Of a DNA stretch of 62,000 nt, positions 51,761 through 62,000 are shown piece after piece (position 1 is the stretch's first letter; each line of letters begins with the position of its first letter). A program made the translations under genes and the position numbers. This stretch comes from Glandiceps talaboti. Lineage: Eukaryota > Hemichordata > Enteropneusta > Spengelidae. The notes under the pieces were generated by a model that saw only the letters and a program-made list of their open reading frames with translations, made no database searches and was not told the origin of the DNA. Where the stretch lies: contig NC_135561.1 of NCBI RefSeq assembly GCF_964340395.1, positions 18,484,240-18,546,239 on the forward strand, given 5' to 3'.

Positions 51761-52423
51761 GATATGTATTGCCAAGCTTCGAAAAGCTAAAGTAATTATA
51801 ACTTTTTAAAAAGTTTTCCATGTTATAAAAGTGGACCTGTAACATTATAGGGGCATTGATATTGCATGTATAGTAAAGTTACTGATGTGTTAGAGCACTT
51901 TCGGAGGTCATACCTAGTGTACAATAGAAACTTGAATTTGAGTTGATACATGTAGTGTCCGAAATAGGAAGTATATCCATCCCTTCTGACAAATTCATAC
52001 TGAAGAGACTAGGACAATTTAGATTAAGTTCTTTTATAAAGTATCCAATAGTATGAAGATTACGATAACAAAACCTTCAAGTGAAGTGAAGCACTGATTG
52101 TGAAACAGCCAAACACTTACATGGCATGTTCTGTAACTAGTGTGGTAGCTAGGTAATACATGTATTATATGTATACTTTTATGTATAGTTATGTTTGAAC
52201 CCTTACATGAAGTAATATTTAAACAATTTATGAAAGAAACAGAGACAAGAACAAATATATATATGTACCACAGGCTAACGAAACTGACTGATCCCTGACA
52301 TGTGTTTGAAAATGTTTGTCATGATTTGACAAGTGTTCTGGTTGGAGAGGTACGAGCAGGTTGAACAGTATACTCGAACCTGACAGGTGATTAAACATAA
52401 CAAATTACTAACAAATATGATAA

Positions 52424-52670
52424 TAGGGAACTTGCAAACCCGCCATGTTGAATGTTGCATCATGGGAACTGTGATAATAAATACTAATAAATTGGTATTG
52501 TAAACAACACTGTTACATTGTTTGCAGCCACGAATGGTCAATTCATAGTTTACCCTGACTATTGTAGGAGGTTTTTTATCGGTAGCTCCAGATTAGGTAT
52601 TATGATAACCACAGATAATCCCATAGTCCTTTGCGTCTGAGCATGCTCAGTCTGGATTGCAAGTTCCCTA
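52424..52670. mobile_element. 247-bp MITE
   Basis: The ends tagggaacttgcaa (52424-52437) and ttgcaagttcccta (52657-52670) are perfect 14-bp inverted repeats. The interior shows weaker complementarity (catcatgggaactgtgata / ttatctgtgg...ccatag). Confidence 0.8.
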
Positions 52671-52679
52671 TTTGCCCGA

Positions 52680-53940
52680 TATTTCACATTTAGGATCAAA
52701 GCAATTTATATTACTGTCACGGTGGAAGTTACCCTTTCCTCTAGCCTATGATATTAGGCCATCCGTACTTAATTCTATGTTTCTGATCACAACACATCTT
52801 GCATGTAATGAGTCGGTTGGTCGGTTAAATTTGGAAAAAAAAAGTAAAAAAAAATAAGCGTATATTATTACTTGTTGGTGATATTTCATAATGGTACTTT
52901 AACTGTCTGAATGACGTACAAATGACAATTACAATATACGTAGGAAGGAAACTATGAACCACTTGTTTTATTCCCGTCGTCTGACACTGGCAATCAGTGA
53001 CATTGTGATATTTTTCTACTCCTGCCGTAGAGGGCGTGGATTAAAAATATTGGGCCAGACTGCACTAAAGAAATATATAATAGAGTCTGTCTTCAATATA
53101 CAGGCCTTTAGGTCTGGGTCTGTCACCTTACACGAAATCCTTTACAATCGTTATGGCTTTACAGTTATTCATTTCGGGGGGGGGGGGGGGTATTCCAATA
53201 GAAAGGGTATGTGCCGCCCAAAACGGAAAAATCCTTAAAAACAGGTCAACTTTTCACGTGAAAATTAATGGGGTTGATAACATTGGAACCGTCTTCATGC
53301 TTTAGAAATACCTTCATAGCTAATAGGTCTGTTTTTGGATTATAAATAGGTAAGCATTAATTATTTTAAATAAATGTTACCTTATGTACGAAAGTCGCGG
53401 GTTTTTTTTTTTTTTAAATTAAAAAAAAATTTTCGCGTTAATGTTCGGAGTTTTTGCAGACTTTTCTGCCAAAATAGTGGCATAAGTCTACTTTTTGATA
53501 AAATTAAAACGAATAATTATGTTCATAGAAGAGGGAAATAACGCTCATATTCCCACATGATGTTCCCATAATCTGTAAGGTACGTCGACGTCGTACATGA
53601 CATGTAGGGGAGCGCGCCCTCACACATCAGTCAACCCCTCTCACCCACAACTTGAATATCACAAGACAATGTCATTACGGAGTCGGAATATTGGTGATTG
53701 TAAATGAAATAAACTTTTATCAGAGTGAAAACAATCAAACTGACAACGTAAGAAAAGATTGAAAAAGATGTTTCCATCAATATTTTATAGCTTCTATCAA
53801 TATTTTATAAGGCTTACATACTTTTATGACGACAGGTTTTTGAGCTAATCCATCACTAAACAATGTTGGTGGTCTGAGCCTAGCAGGTCATGGTCATGGT
53901 CATGGTCTCATGGTCATGAGAAATCTTCAAAGAATATACA
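52680..53940. other. Gene-free stretch
   Basis: No exon recognised. A G run lies at about 53177-53190 and T/A runs near 53402-53430. Confidence 0.35.
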
Positions 53941-53945
53941 GTACT

Positions 53946-54551
53946 AAGGAATCCTTCAGTAAAGTAATTACAGGGGGGATCAGGCCCGGGCTGTTGCGTA
54001 AAATATGACCCTCCCCGAGTCCGTCGTGTTAAAAAGTGACCATCCTTTAACTTTCTTTCTTCCATCCCCTGATAAAAATAGTTCAAAACATGGGTTAAAA
54101 TGCTGTCAGAAATGGAAAAAGAAATGAGTTCGGAATCAATGTAAGTGCTTAATCCCACCGCTGCCACCATATGTTGAAAGTTTTAAAGGCATTTGCTATT
54201 TCCCACAACTACCACCATGTGAATGTGTGTGACGTCACTTAATTAATTAATAAATAGTACTGTGTACTAATGTGTTTGTTTCAAATTCATAGTTTGAGCT
54301 GAAGGCCACAAACTATCAAAGATTAGATTGACACACTCCCCATGAGACCCACGTCACTGCGCTTCTTAGAGTTTACATGGTTGTCAGCAGTGATTTGATT
54401 GATATGGGTTGATATTATGGGGCTTAACCTAACCGAAAATTTAACCCTAATCCTAATATAACCCAAACCCGTACCCAAACCCAAATGGCAGTATTAAAGG
54501 TTAATGGGGTTTGGAACAGGTGGCACCGCGGCAATGAGATGGTAACCTGGT

Positions 54552-54582
<31 letters not shown>

Positions 54583-54705
54583 TGCAAAGTTAGACAATAC
54601 AATGAGTCAAAGTAAACTGTGATCCTCCCCAATTCCATTCCTGAGAGCCGATTTGTAAAATGTGACCCCCCCCCCCCCTCCTCCCTGTAATTACTGAAGG
54701 CTACC
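53946..54705 (+). mobile_element. G/C-rich inverted-end element, copy 2
   Basis: The left end aaggaatccttcag...taattacaggggg is mirrored by ccctgtaattactgaaggct on the right. It shares with copy 1 tatgaccctcccc, gagtccgt, a ggtggcacc(g)cgg block, atgcaaa(g)ttaga and gagtcaaagtaaa. It contains a poly-C tract of about 22 at 54553-54574. Its right end is about 80 bp before the TRMT11 ATG. Confidence 0.75.
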
Positions 54706-54800
54706 CAACGCCCGACCCAACGAAGGTCATGTCGGGACAAAACGTGACACTGGAGAAAACAAAACGCTTACAATTATTACATTCAAGATGGCTGCGCCCA
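54706..54800 (+). promoter_or_regulatory. TRMT11: TRMT11 core promoter / start region with YY1-type site
   Basis: CpG-containing sequence (caacgcccgacc, tgtcggga, aacgtgac) runs into caagATGGCTGCG at 54784-54796. The AAGATGGC(T/G)GC motif is the YY1-type downstream element often found at the start codon of housekeeping genes. No TATA box is seen. The space between the transposon end and the ATG is only about 80 bp. Confidence 0.5.
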
Positions 54801-54877
54801 AGACTTGCAACATGTCTGGAAAATGGAAACAATATCTACTACTGTTCGCACAGGAACACATCGAATTTAGAATGCCG
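54788..54877 (+). CDS. TRMT11: TRMT11 exon 1
   Basis: Encodes residues 1-30, ending FRMP, with donor gtgagt at 54878 (phase 0). YLLLFAQEHIEFRMP matches the family N-terminus. Confidence 0.9.
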
Positions 54878-57800
54878 GTGAGTATTATTAAAGTGTACAA
54901 TCAACTTCATGTTATGTCCCCCCCAAAAATGATATCGATTTTTGAAACAAATGATCGTAGATTTCCAGTAATATTAATAATGTTTGGGGAGCATTTGTTG
55001 TGATTGTGTCATTGTTTCATGGTTTGTGGATCTTGCCTCCGAGGGCCGATGTTTGAACACTCTCATTCACCAAGATAGTTGGGTTAAGTTTCATTCTATT
55101 CGGCACCCTGTTGATCTGACCATGGAGCTACGTATTGGTCCTGCTACCTCCACGATCTGTCAGTTCCATTGCGCTATTTAGTATATACATCATGGCATGT
55201 ATTATTGTAATTTGTACATGATTGCATAACTGCAGTAACAGCACTTTCAATCATCCAATATACTTTTTGTTGCAAAGCCCGTAAGAAAATAAAATTGAAA
55301 ACGAAAAATGTTTAGTAACAAAATAAAATTAAAAAAAGAAAGAATAAAATATTGCAAATAAAAACAAAAGCTACAATTATTACATTACAGCTAATGATTG
55401 CGTTGCACATGGTACAGTAGTCCTGCTTGCATACGGAGTAATCTGGGACTCGATTCTGACAATCGTCCCTCTCCTTAGGGTTGTGTCAGTAATATAGACC
55501 CGTGCACCATCTGCAAGCAGGACTAATGTTGCAGTGACCATACATTTATCGGATATCGGATCGGATCCGATCAAACTGCTCTCCTTTGGCTGTGTTGCAC
55601 GATACTGCATGATTACAAATAATGATGGCAATGTCACAAGTTTAATATAAAATAGCCATGGTCTTTATTTCAGGAACTGCAGTCCATCTTTAGTTTATTT
55701 GATATCAAAGCAGAAATAGAAGACATAGAAGACAAAAAAGTAAGTACATTAAAACTTTGTCAATGTTTCAGAAAGTTTGGAATAGACTCATGAGAAATGT
55801 GTACTTGCTGAATTACAGTAGTATTTAATTTCAGGTTTATTATTTTTTGTTAACCCTTTGATCCCTGATAAATTAAAAAAAAAATCAAACTATGTACTGT
55901 TCAGATATTGTGAGATGTGATGACCAAGAAGAAAGCAATTTACTCATCAAAGGTGAAGCTGATTTTCTCCAAGCTGCTTTAGTTGGTTTCCAGGAAGTCA
56001 CAAAAAGTTACTTTCACCACGCCTGCATCAAGTGACTTCTCTAAGTCTAAGAGAAAAAAAAACAAACTAAAATAAGCAGTGGACTGCTGAACATGTACTG
56101 TGTGGTAGGGAATTGTGGGTATACAAACAATCATGGTATACTGGATCAGTTCTTCTACCATGGAAGTTTTCTTGTATTCGTGACGTGAATTCAACAATTT
56201 TGTAACAAAACCATGTGATTCAACTTTTCATCACCCAAATTTATGATTTTTCTACTCAATTTACCAGGAATTTAAGAAGAAAATAGTTAAAGCTGCACTA
56301 GTTGCCACTGGAACATTGTAAAACTGTTCTGTTAGATCTAATGACTTACTTGTTATATTGTACAGCCTCAATACTATCAACTCTATTGAATCACTTCTGG
56401 AGGAATGTTGTCTGTATCTGTACATTGTAGCTGTACACATTATATGGTACAACAAATCGAATCAAATTGATTTTTGGGTAGGTACCCTAAAATCAGTGCC
56501 CTAATACGAACCTGTAACAGTGTTATGTTACAGTACTACCTGTGGATAAAACTGACTTCTAATTAACATAATTATTTGTATTTTAACACTTTTTAGTGAT
56601 TGTATTGTTGGTTGTCTGATCAGAGAAATAACCCTTCATTTACAGCTAGTGCAGGTGTAACACCGTATATTGTGTACCTTGTCTTCAGAATTGGTTTCAG
56701 GGTTGTAACTCTTTTCAATAATTGATATCATACAGTACAGTACAGTACAGTACAGTACAGTACAGTACAGTAATACTATACAATATATCTTTATTGGCCC
56801 AAAATGAGCAATTCTTTGCGTGACAGAAGAGAATAAAATCATACATGAAAAAAATATTTCAAACAAGATCACAATACACAGGCCTGTTCTGTTTGGTTTG
56901 TATTGCAGTGTCCATTCATTGTTTTGACACTTCCTGATGAAGACAGTGGACAGAAGATCATGACGCGAACAGTACTGGGCAAATATTTACTAGAAATCTG
57001 GGCGTCAGCTAAGACATATCCTGAATTATATGAAAAACTGCGACAGTGTCCATCAGAGATGATGGCACCATATTGCAGACCGGACACCACACTCAAAGTC
57101 AGAGCTAATGCATTTGGTAAAACAATGAAACAACCAAGACAGTGGAGACTGATAGATGTAAGTGATCCTTTTTTGAATGTTGTTGTACTGAAGATCAGAA
57201 GTACTCGGACCACTCACAAAGTTTGAGTTGGTGCATGAAACAAGAAAACAACTCAAACAATTAAAATAAAATTTTCATTTGAAGATAAAATGACTTTGGC
57301 AAGTCTTGCGTAGACAATTTGGTTGGCAAAGACTGAAGTATGTAGCCAAAAATGTCAGGTAATAATTGTAAAGTTTGTGTTTAGGGGTGTTTTTTTTTTT
57401 CATTTTGAAAACCCAAAACTAGGGCTCCCCTGACACTATTTTGACACAATTGTTGATGTCAACCAATATTATTGAGGTAAGGAACAATTGGTAGTGAGTA
57501 ATTGTTCGATAGCAACCAAGAACTCTAAAACATTTTACCATAAATTCTAAAGATTTCATAGTTTTGGGGACTAATTTCAATACATCCATTTTCATAGCTG
57601 GAAATTTATCGCTGACAGCTGATTGTTTTAACTGACTTCCGGCTATTTTCTACATCACTGTTTAAAATTAAAGACTGTGTATGTTTCTCTTTATCTCCAG
57701 GAAATTACAGATGTCATCCCATTCCAGGGAAAAGTAGAATTAACAAATCCAGAGCATACATTCTATATCCTGGAATACTATGGAACAGATCCCAATAGGG

Positions 57801-60800
57801 CTCCAGATGAACCGTATAGTATACATTTTGGAAGATGGGTAAGTTGGAACTTGATGTGTTGATGAGTAAGTTGGAACTTCATGTGTTGATGGTATCAGGC
57901 TTGGGTGCATCCATAAATTGTTGTTGATATTAGGATCACAGAAAAACTTCACATGCTGTAAACCTGTCAGTGACATAAAGTGACTGTATAACTTACTTCA
58001 TGGTACAAATCAACATGAATATAATGCTACTGGTGTACATGAGTTTAATGGGAGTATTTATGTATGGTGAAAATGAACTGAGTAACTCTTGTTTGTTTAT
58101 CTGTATCTTACAGATCACAGATGGTAATCGGACTCTCATTGATAAATACTCCGTCAAGAAGCGACATTTTATTGGCAATACAAGCATGGCAGCAGATTTG
58201 TCCCTCATAATGGCAAACCAGGCCAAGGTAGCCACAAACTCTGTTGTGTTAGATCCATTTGTTGGAACAGGTTGGTCTACTCAATACAGTTATTGGAAAG
58301 ACAAAAGATTTTGTAGTTTGGCCACTTGGGGGTGCTATTTGGTAACCAATTTTTAGCAGACAGAGAGGACAACGTTGATTAGTTTTATACTGTCACCTCA
58401 TATGAAAATTGCCATTTCCCATTGTTTATTAGTTAAAGATGGTATCATTCTTAGCGCGTTCAAACAGTTCTCCATTTTGCTATTTTTCATGGAAACATGA
58501 ACTTCTTTCTTGCACTAACTACAGTCATGAAAACCTGCCATATTACTATCTAACTTCGAGTCACGATGGTCGAATGGTTTGAGTGGCTCACTTGGAATCT
58601 GCATTATCCTGGTTTGAGCCTCATTGCTGCCATTTGCGTCTGAGTGGCTAATGTCCTCGGGCAAGATTTCAACCAGGATTGTGCCTCAGTCAACCCAGCT
58701 GTATAATTGGGGACCTGGTAGGACAGAGGTTGCAATATGAATGCTTTAATCCTAGGAGTGCAAAAGTAGCAAGTGACACAGTCCTTACTAATCAGTGCTT
58801 TATTCCCATACATTTACTAAACCTGCAATGGACTGTTTGCTGTCCTGATAGTTGAAGAAGTATAAAGATCCATTGTTCCACTATAGGTCTGTGCCAAGGG
58901 TAATAATTGAACATCGCTATGACCACATCATCAATTGTAGAAGGCAATTTATAAATGTGTATTATTATATTATTAGTATTAATATTGTAATATCAGTTCT
59001 TTGTGCTTGTTTTGCCCAATGTAGGTAGTCTGCTAGTAGCCTGTGCTAACTATGGTGGCTATGTGATGGGAACTGACATTGACTATAACGTAATCCACGG
59101 TAGGGGTAAAACAAGTCGCAGTAATGCAAGGTCAAAGTTCAGGGAACGTGATGAAAGTATACGAACAAATTTGAAATTATATGGACTTGAAAAATATTAC
59201 ATTGACGTCATGGTAGCCGACTCATCTAGGAATTTATGGAGACAGCAGTCTGTGTTTGATGCAATTGTAACAGATCGTAAGTACAGATAATGTGATGCAA
59301 TCTATAAGGTTTAATTCTGATTGGTTAGTAAAACAAAGGAAACAAGCACATCTGTTTACTGTATTGTTAATGAGTGATAAAGTATATGTATGTTGGCCAA
59401 TCCAATCAGTAGCAACCTTGTAATAGCTTCACATTCTCCCCACCCGACCCATGGTGAAGAAAGACTTGGTAGTTTAGCAAGCTGTGTTAGCGCCCTCATG
59501 TGGTAGACATTATTGGTGTTGAATCACCACTGATAATTATACTAAACCATTGCTCATTCATTTAGCAATGGCAGTCTCAGACTGAGAGTTACAAAATCAT
59601 CCAGTTGGTTGTTTGTCACAATATTTATTCTAGCATACAAGATTTGAGTTTTATTCAAAAAACGTAATCACAATATCAGTAATCACAATATCATATTATG
59701 TGTGTCTGTTAGCCATATTACCGATGTCCGCAAAACCCATATCTGGGCCACAAAGGTTTTATCTTATCTCCTGTGTAGTAATTGTCACTTGCCATATTTG
59801 GGCAGTGTGTCAATTGCCATATTTGGGCAGTGTGTCACTTGCCATATTTGGGCAGTGTTTCACTTGCCATATTTGGGCAGTGTGTCAATTGCCATATTTG
59901 GGCAGTTTGTCACTTGCCATATTTGGGCAGTGTGTCAATTGCCATATTTGGACAAAGTGTGACAGCTAGGGCATGATACAGATACAAAATATTGCTTGGA
60001 TTTGATGCATGCACTCTCCATTGTCAGAAATACTGGTGATATGATGATGATGACTGCTTTGTTACCTTGTAAATAGTAAGAAGACATTATTTATGATATG
60101 TATTATGCTTTACCTGTATTCTTAATTTTAACTCTCTCCGTTCACTAGCTCCGTACGGAATCAGGGAATCTACGAGAAAAATAGGCACTACTAAAGACTC
60201 CAGTGTGGAAGATGACATGTAAGTCATTAAACCAAGAATAAACAAATTACTATCAAAACAAAATGTACTATTATCGGTATATTCAGAGGATTGTGAGAGT
60301 ATTCATAGTAAAAGTAACAGGATAACACTTGAAGACTTCTACAATATAAAACAGACTAGATTTATTCATGCATAGTTATGAACAACATGACAAATGGCAA
60401 GCTCCTATGCAGCGCTACCGTAAACACTCCAAGTAACACTGCATTCAGTGGGGGGCCATATTGGATTTTGTCGTAAAAACATAGCATTTAAATACTAACA
60501 ATAAACATCATATTTAAGGGCAGATTTGTTCATAAACAATACAAATATGAATTACTTTTTTCTGTTTGGCAAAATATCTATATCAGTAGAACGATTTTTT
60601 GGAAGATACGTGAAGGAACACTGGTCATTGGTTGACATACCAACTACTGACTTTGTATATAATACAGTGCACCAGCGTTTGATGGAATTGTACATAATCA
60701 TAATTTAACAGAACATATTTCAGAATTAAGCCAGTCTATTTTATCAATAAACTAATTATTATTAACATGATGGATGTTTTATGTTAAATACGCATTTAAA

Positions 60801-62000
60801 AAAAGTAGCGAGTGTGTGACGTAAACTCTGTGATAGGGCAAGAGTGGCTACCATTGAAGGCAGCGGTGTATGTCAAAAGTGAATTGCTGAGTCAGCGGAT
60901 ATCAACGAGTGCACCACTTACCATATTTGGGGACAGTGTGCCAGAGTTTGATACAGAAAATGATTACATGAGTTTGATATGCACACTCTCCATTGAATTA
61001 CATAGGATGATATACCGGTACTAGGTATATGATAATCTCCATTTGAACCTTGACCTATATTTTCATCCCTAGGGTCACAGGCCATATTCCATCCAGGGTT
61101 GGATATCACTTGGCTGATATATTTACAGATTTACTAAACTTTGCAGCATGTTATCTTAGACTTGGTGGTCGACTTGTCTACTGGCTTCCTGTATCAAGAG
61201 CTGAGTAAGTTAACTTTTAGTTTGGATATTTTCACATCCATGGTCAAGAAGTCCTAGCTTTATAGGTAGCTATACTGTATGTATGTCTTCTACTTGTCTC
61301 ATTGCAAGATATCATGTGATACTTTGTGAAAATTAAACGAAATAAGGAAAGGAAAACAAGTTAGGTTGTGTTTAAACTCATCCATGTTTCAAAATTACCA
61401 CCCATTAACAACACATTTCTGAAATGATAGGAGCTACTATATGTGACATTGTTTGGAACATATTTAGTGTACAGGTGAGAAGTGAGAATGAGGTTTGAAA
61501 GAGGTGGGATTGTCATGGAATTGGAAAAGATGAAATGAGAGTAGTTGCCAACGATGAAAAATACTATTATGGTTTTATTACAGGTATTCCCTAAATCAGA
61601 TTCCTGCCCATCCATGTCTGTGTCTAGTTGCTAACAGTGAACAAATACTATGGTTTTATTACAGGTATTCCCTAAATCAGATTCCTACCCATCCATGTCT
61701 CTGCCTAGTTGCTAACAGTGAACAAATACTCTGTTTTTATTACAGGTATTCCCTAAATCAGATTCCTGCCCATCCATGCCTGTGTCTACTTGCTAACAGT
61801 GAACAAATACTATGTTTTTATTACAGGTATTCCCTAAATCAGATTCCTGCCCATCCATGTCTGTGTCTAGTTGCCAACAGTGAACAAATACTATGTTTTT
61901 ATTACAGGTATTCCCTAAATCAGATTCCTGCCCATCCATGTCTGTGTCTAGTTGCTAACAGTGAACAAGTACTATGTTTTTATTACAGGTATTCCCTAAA
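54788..62000 (+). CDS. TRMT11: TRMT11, tRNA guanosine-10 N2-methyltransferase (3'-incomplete)
   Basis: TRMT11 uses S-adenosylmethionine to make m2G at position 10 of tRNAs, acting with its activator TRMT112 in the cytoplasm. Exons are 54788-54877, 55674-55739, 56909-57157, 57701-57838, 58114-58270, 59025-59276, 60149-60218, 61073-61204 and a ninth starting at or after 61584, all joined by GT-AG introns in frame. Residues 1-181 form the N-terminal RNA-binding half (KQYLLLFAQEHIEFRMPE; PHxF-like part ending HFGRW). The methyltransferase half has YSVKKRHFIGNTSM, SAM-binding DPFVGTG (228-234), GTDIDY (249-254), catalytic DPPYGIRE (317-324) and GGRLVYWLP (372-380). M1 was chosen for the family-like distance to YLLL and the YY1-type context; M9 is an alternative. 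The C-terminus lies beyond the window, and exon 9 starts in an unusual 81-bp array. Confidence 0.95.
55674..55739 (+). CDS. TRMT11: TRMT11 exon 2
   Basis: Encodes residues 31-52 (ELQSIFSLFDIKAEI and an acidic end). The acceptor is tttatttcag and the donor gtaagt at 55740 (phase 0). Confidence 0.9.
56735..56772. repeat. (ACAGT)n pentanucleotide microsatellite
   Basis: About seven units of tacag in TRMT11 intron 2, upstream of exon 3. Confidence 0.97.
56909..57157 (+). CDS. TRMT11: TRMT11 exon 3
   Basis: Encodes residues 53-135 (CPFIVLTLPDEDSGQK to QWRLID), the middle of the N-terminal RNA-binding region. The acceptor is tgtattgcag and the donor gtaagt at 57158. Confidence 0.94.
57701..57838 (+). 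CDS. TRMT11: TRMT11 exon 4
   Basis: Encodes residues 136-181 (EITDVIPFQGKVEL to PYSIHFGRW). The acceptor is tttatctccag and the donor gtaagt at 57839. Confidence 0.95.
58114..58270 (+). CDS. TRMT11: TRMT11 exon 5 (SAM-binding motif I)
   Basis: Encodes residues 182-233 and the first base of G234. It contains KKRHFIGNTSM and DPFVGTG, split within its last Gly codon. Confidence 0.96.
58558..58985 (+). mobile_element. tRNA-derived SINE, copy 3 (TRMT11 intron 5)
   Basis: The head gtcacgatggtcgaatggtt resembles an A box and ctggtttgagcctc a B box. The body shares cgggcaagattt, cagctgtataattggggacc and aggtctgtgccaagggtaat with the other copies. It ends ttataaatgtgtattattat just before the exon 6 acceptor region. 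Confidence 0.75.
59025..59276 (+). CDS. TRMT11: TRMT11 exon 6
   Basis: Completes G234 and encodes residues 235-317 plus one base. It includes SLLVACANYGG, GTDIDY and LYGLEKYYIDV, ending IVTD. The acceptor is cccaatgtag and the donor gtaagt at 59277. Confidence 0.96.
59786..59960. repeat. 25-bp minisatellite, seven units, TRMT11 intron 6
   Basis: Seven units of ca(c/a)ttgccatatttgggcagt plus gtgt or a variant. Because 25 is not a multiple of three, the array is open in three + frames at once, which explains the long frames here. They are not genes. Confidence 0.96.
60149..60218 (+). CDS. TRMT11: TRMT11 exon 7 (catalytic DPPY)
   Basis: Completes P318 and encodes PYGIRESTRKIG and an acidic end, followed by AT of a split Met codon. 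The acceptor is cgttcactag and the donor gtaagt at 60219. Too short for an open-frame search; found by joining the split DPPY motif. Confidence 0.94.
60917..61015. repeat. Dispersed repeat matching the minisatellite unit and its right flank
   Basis: cttaccatatttggggacag, gtttgatacagaaaatgatt and atgcacactctccattg parallel the last minisatellite unit and its flank at about 59940-60022 (catgatacagatacaaaat, tgcatgcactctccattg). Confidence 0.65.
61073..61204 (+). CDS. TRMT11: TRMT11 exon 8
   Basis: Completes M341 and encodes residues 342-384 (VTGHIPSRVGYHLADIF to LPVSRA) plus two bases of E385. The acceptor is tttcatccctag and the donor gtaagt at 61205. Confidence 0.95.
61541..62000 (+). repeat. 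TRMT11: 81-bp tandem array containing the TRMT11 exon 9 acceptor and exon start
   Basis: The junction ttattacag|gtattccc occurs at 61584, 61665, 61746, 61827, 61908 and 61989, exactly 81 bp apart each time. Each complete unit joins E385 in frame and reads YSLNQIP(A/T)HPCLCL(V/L)ANSEQ, then (I/V)L(W/C)FYYR, with no stop. YSLNQIPAHPCLCLVANSEQ is the expected TRMT11 continuation; the last seven codons are the next unit's pyrimidine tract and acceptor. A degenerate half unit (61541-61583) precedes the array and has an in-frame TGA at 61555-61557. The array continues past the window edge. Confidence 0.97.

Noticed and set aside
54426-54482. Interstitial telomere-like sequence (taaccctaatcctaa)
   Set aside because: Only one or two imperfect units inside a transposon copy; probably chance.
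59786-59960. CRISPR-like array
   Set aside because: Units are directly adjacent with no spacers, in animal intronic DNA.
59700-59976. Three overlapping + frames rich in LPYLGSV-type repeats
   Set aside because: They come from a 25-bp minisatellite open in all + frames, inside a TRMT11 intron.

Overview
This is AT-rich nuclear DNA from an animal, most likely a marine invertebrate. The genes are split by GT-AG introns, introns and intergenic DNA are long, and the sequence is full of microsatellites, fold-back (MITE-like) elements, tRNA-derived SINEs and the palindrome TACATGTA. I cannot fix the phylum: the proteins are conserved across bilaterians, and the repeat style would fit a hemichordate, amphioxus or lophotrochozoan genome. 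There are no bacterial-type operons, CRISPR arrays, rRNA genes or intact tRNA genes.

Three protein-coding genes are recognisable, all on the + strand. (1) 3763-3892 is the last coding exon of PSMF1 (proteasome regulator PI31), ending in an HbYX-like tail; the rest of the gene lies before the window. (2) 37132-42424 holds the complete 170-codon coding region of a PTP4A/PRL-type prenylated phosphatase in four coding exons, with the CX5R active site and a C-terminal CAAX box. Its 5' noncoding exon(s) are not fixed; candidate promoter blocks lie just upstream (about 37.0 kb), at 32.4 kb and at 13.0-13.8 kb. (3) 54788 to the window end is TRMT11, the catalytic subunit of the tRNA guanosine-10 N2-methyltransferase. 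Eight coding exons are resolved. The ninth begins inside a remarkable tandem array at the right edge. These are housekeeping or signalling genes with no obvious shared pathway.

The most striking feature is 61541-62000. A segment of exactly 81 bp, containing the intron 8 acceptor (pyrimidine tract, AG) and the first coding part of TRMT11 exon 9, is repeated head to tail at least five times. The period is divisible by three and every complete unit is open in the TRMT11 frame, so each acceptor could be used and each unit could add 27 residues.

The other regions are mostly repeats. 1-520, 7290-7855 and 47080-47400 carry related degenerate tandem repeats of about 145 bp. A four-member fold-back family lies at 4.6, 15.6, 26.0 and 28.7 kb. 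Long palindromic elements lie at 3.15-3.51, 15.90-16.25, 39.78-40.05 and 40.12-40.58 kb. A 1034-bp element with perfect 16-bp inverted ends lies at 31.78-32.81 kb, and a G/C-rich element with inverted ends at 10.05-10.82 and 53.95-54.71 kb; the second copy stops about 80 bp short of the TRMT11 start codon. Other items are a frameshifted LINE reverse-transcriptase C-terminus (44.99-45.29 kb, - strand), a frameshifted zinc-finger/coiled-coil reading frame (4.85-5.22 kb, - strand), and three copies of one tRNA-headed SINE family. All positions were read by eye; no alignments, database searches or splice predictions were run.
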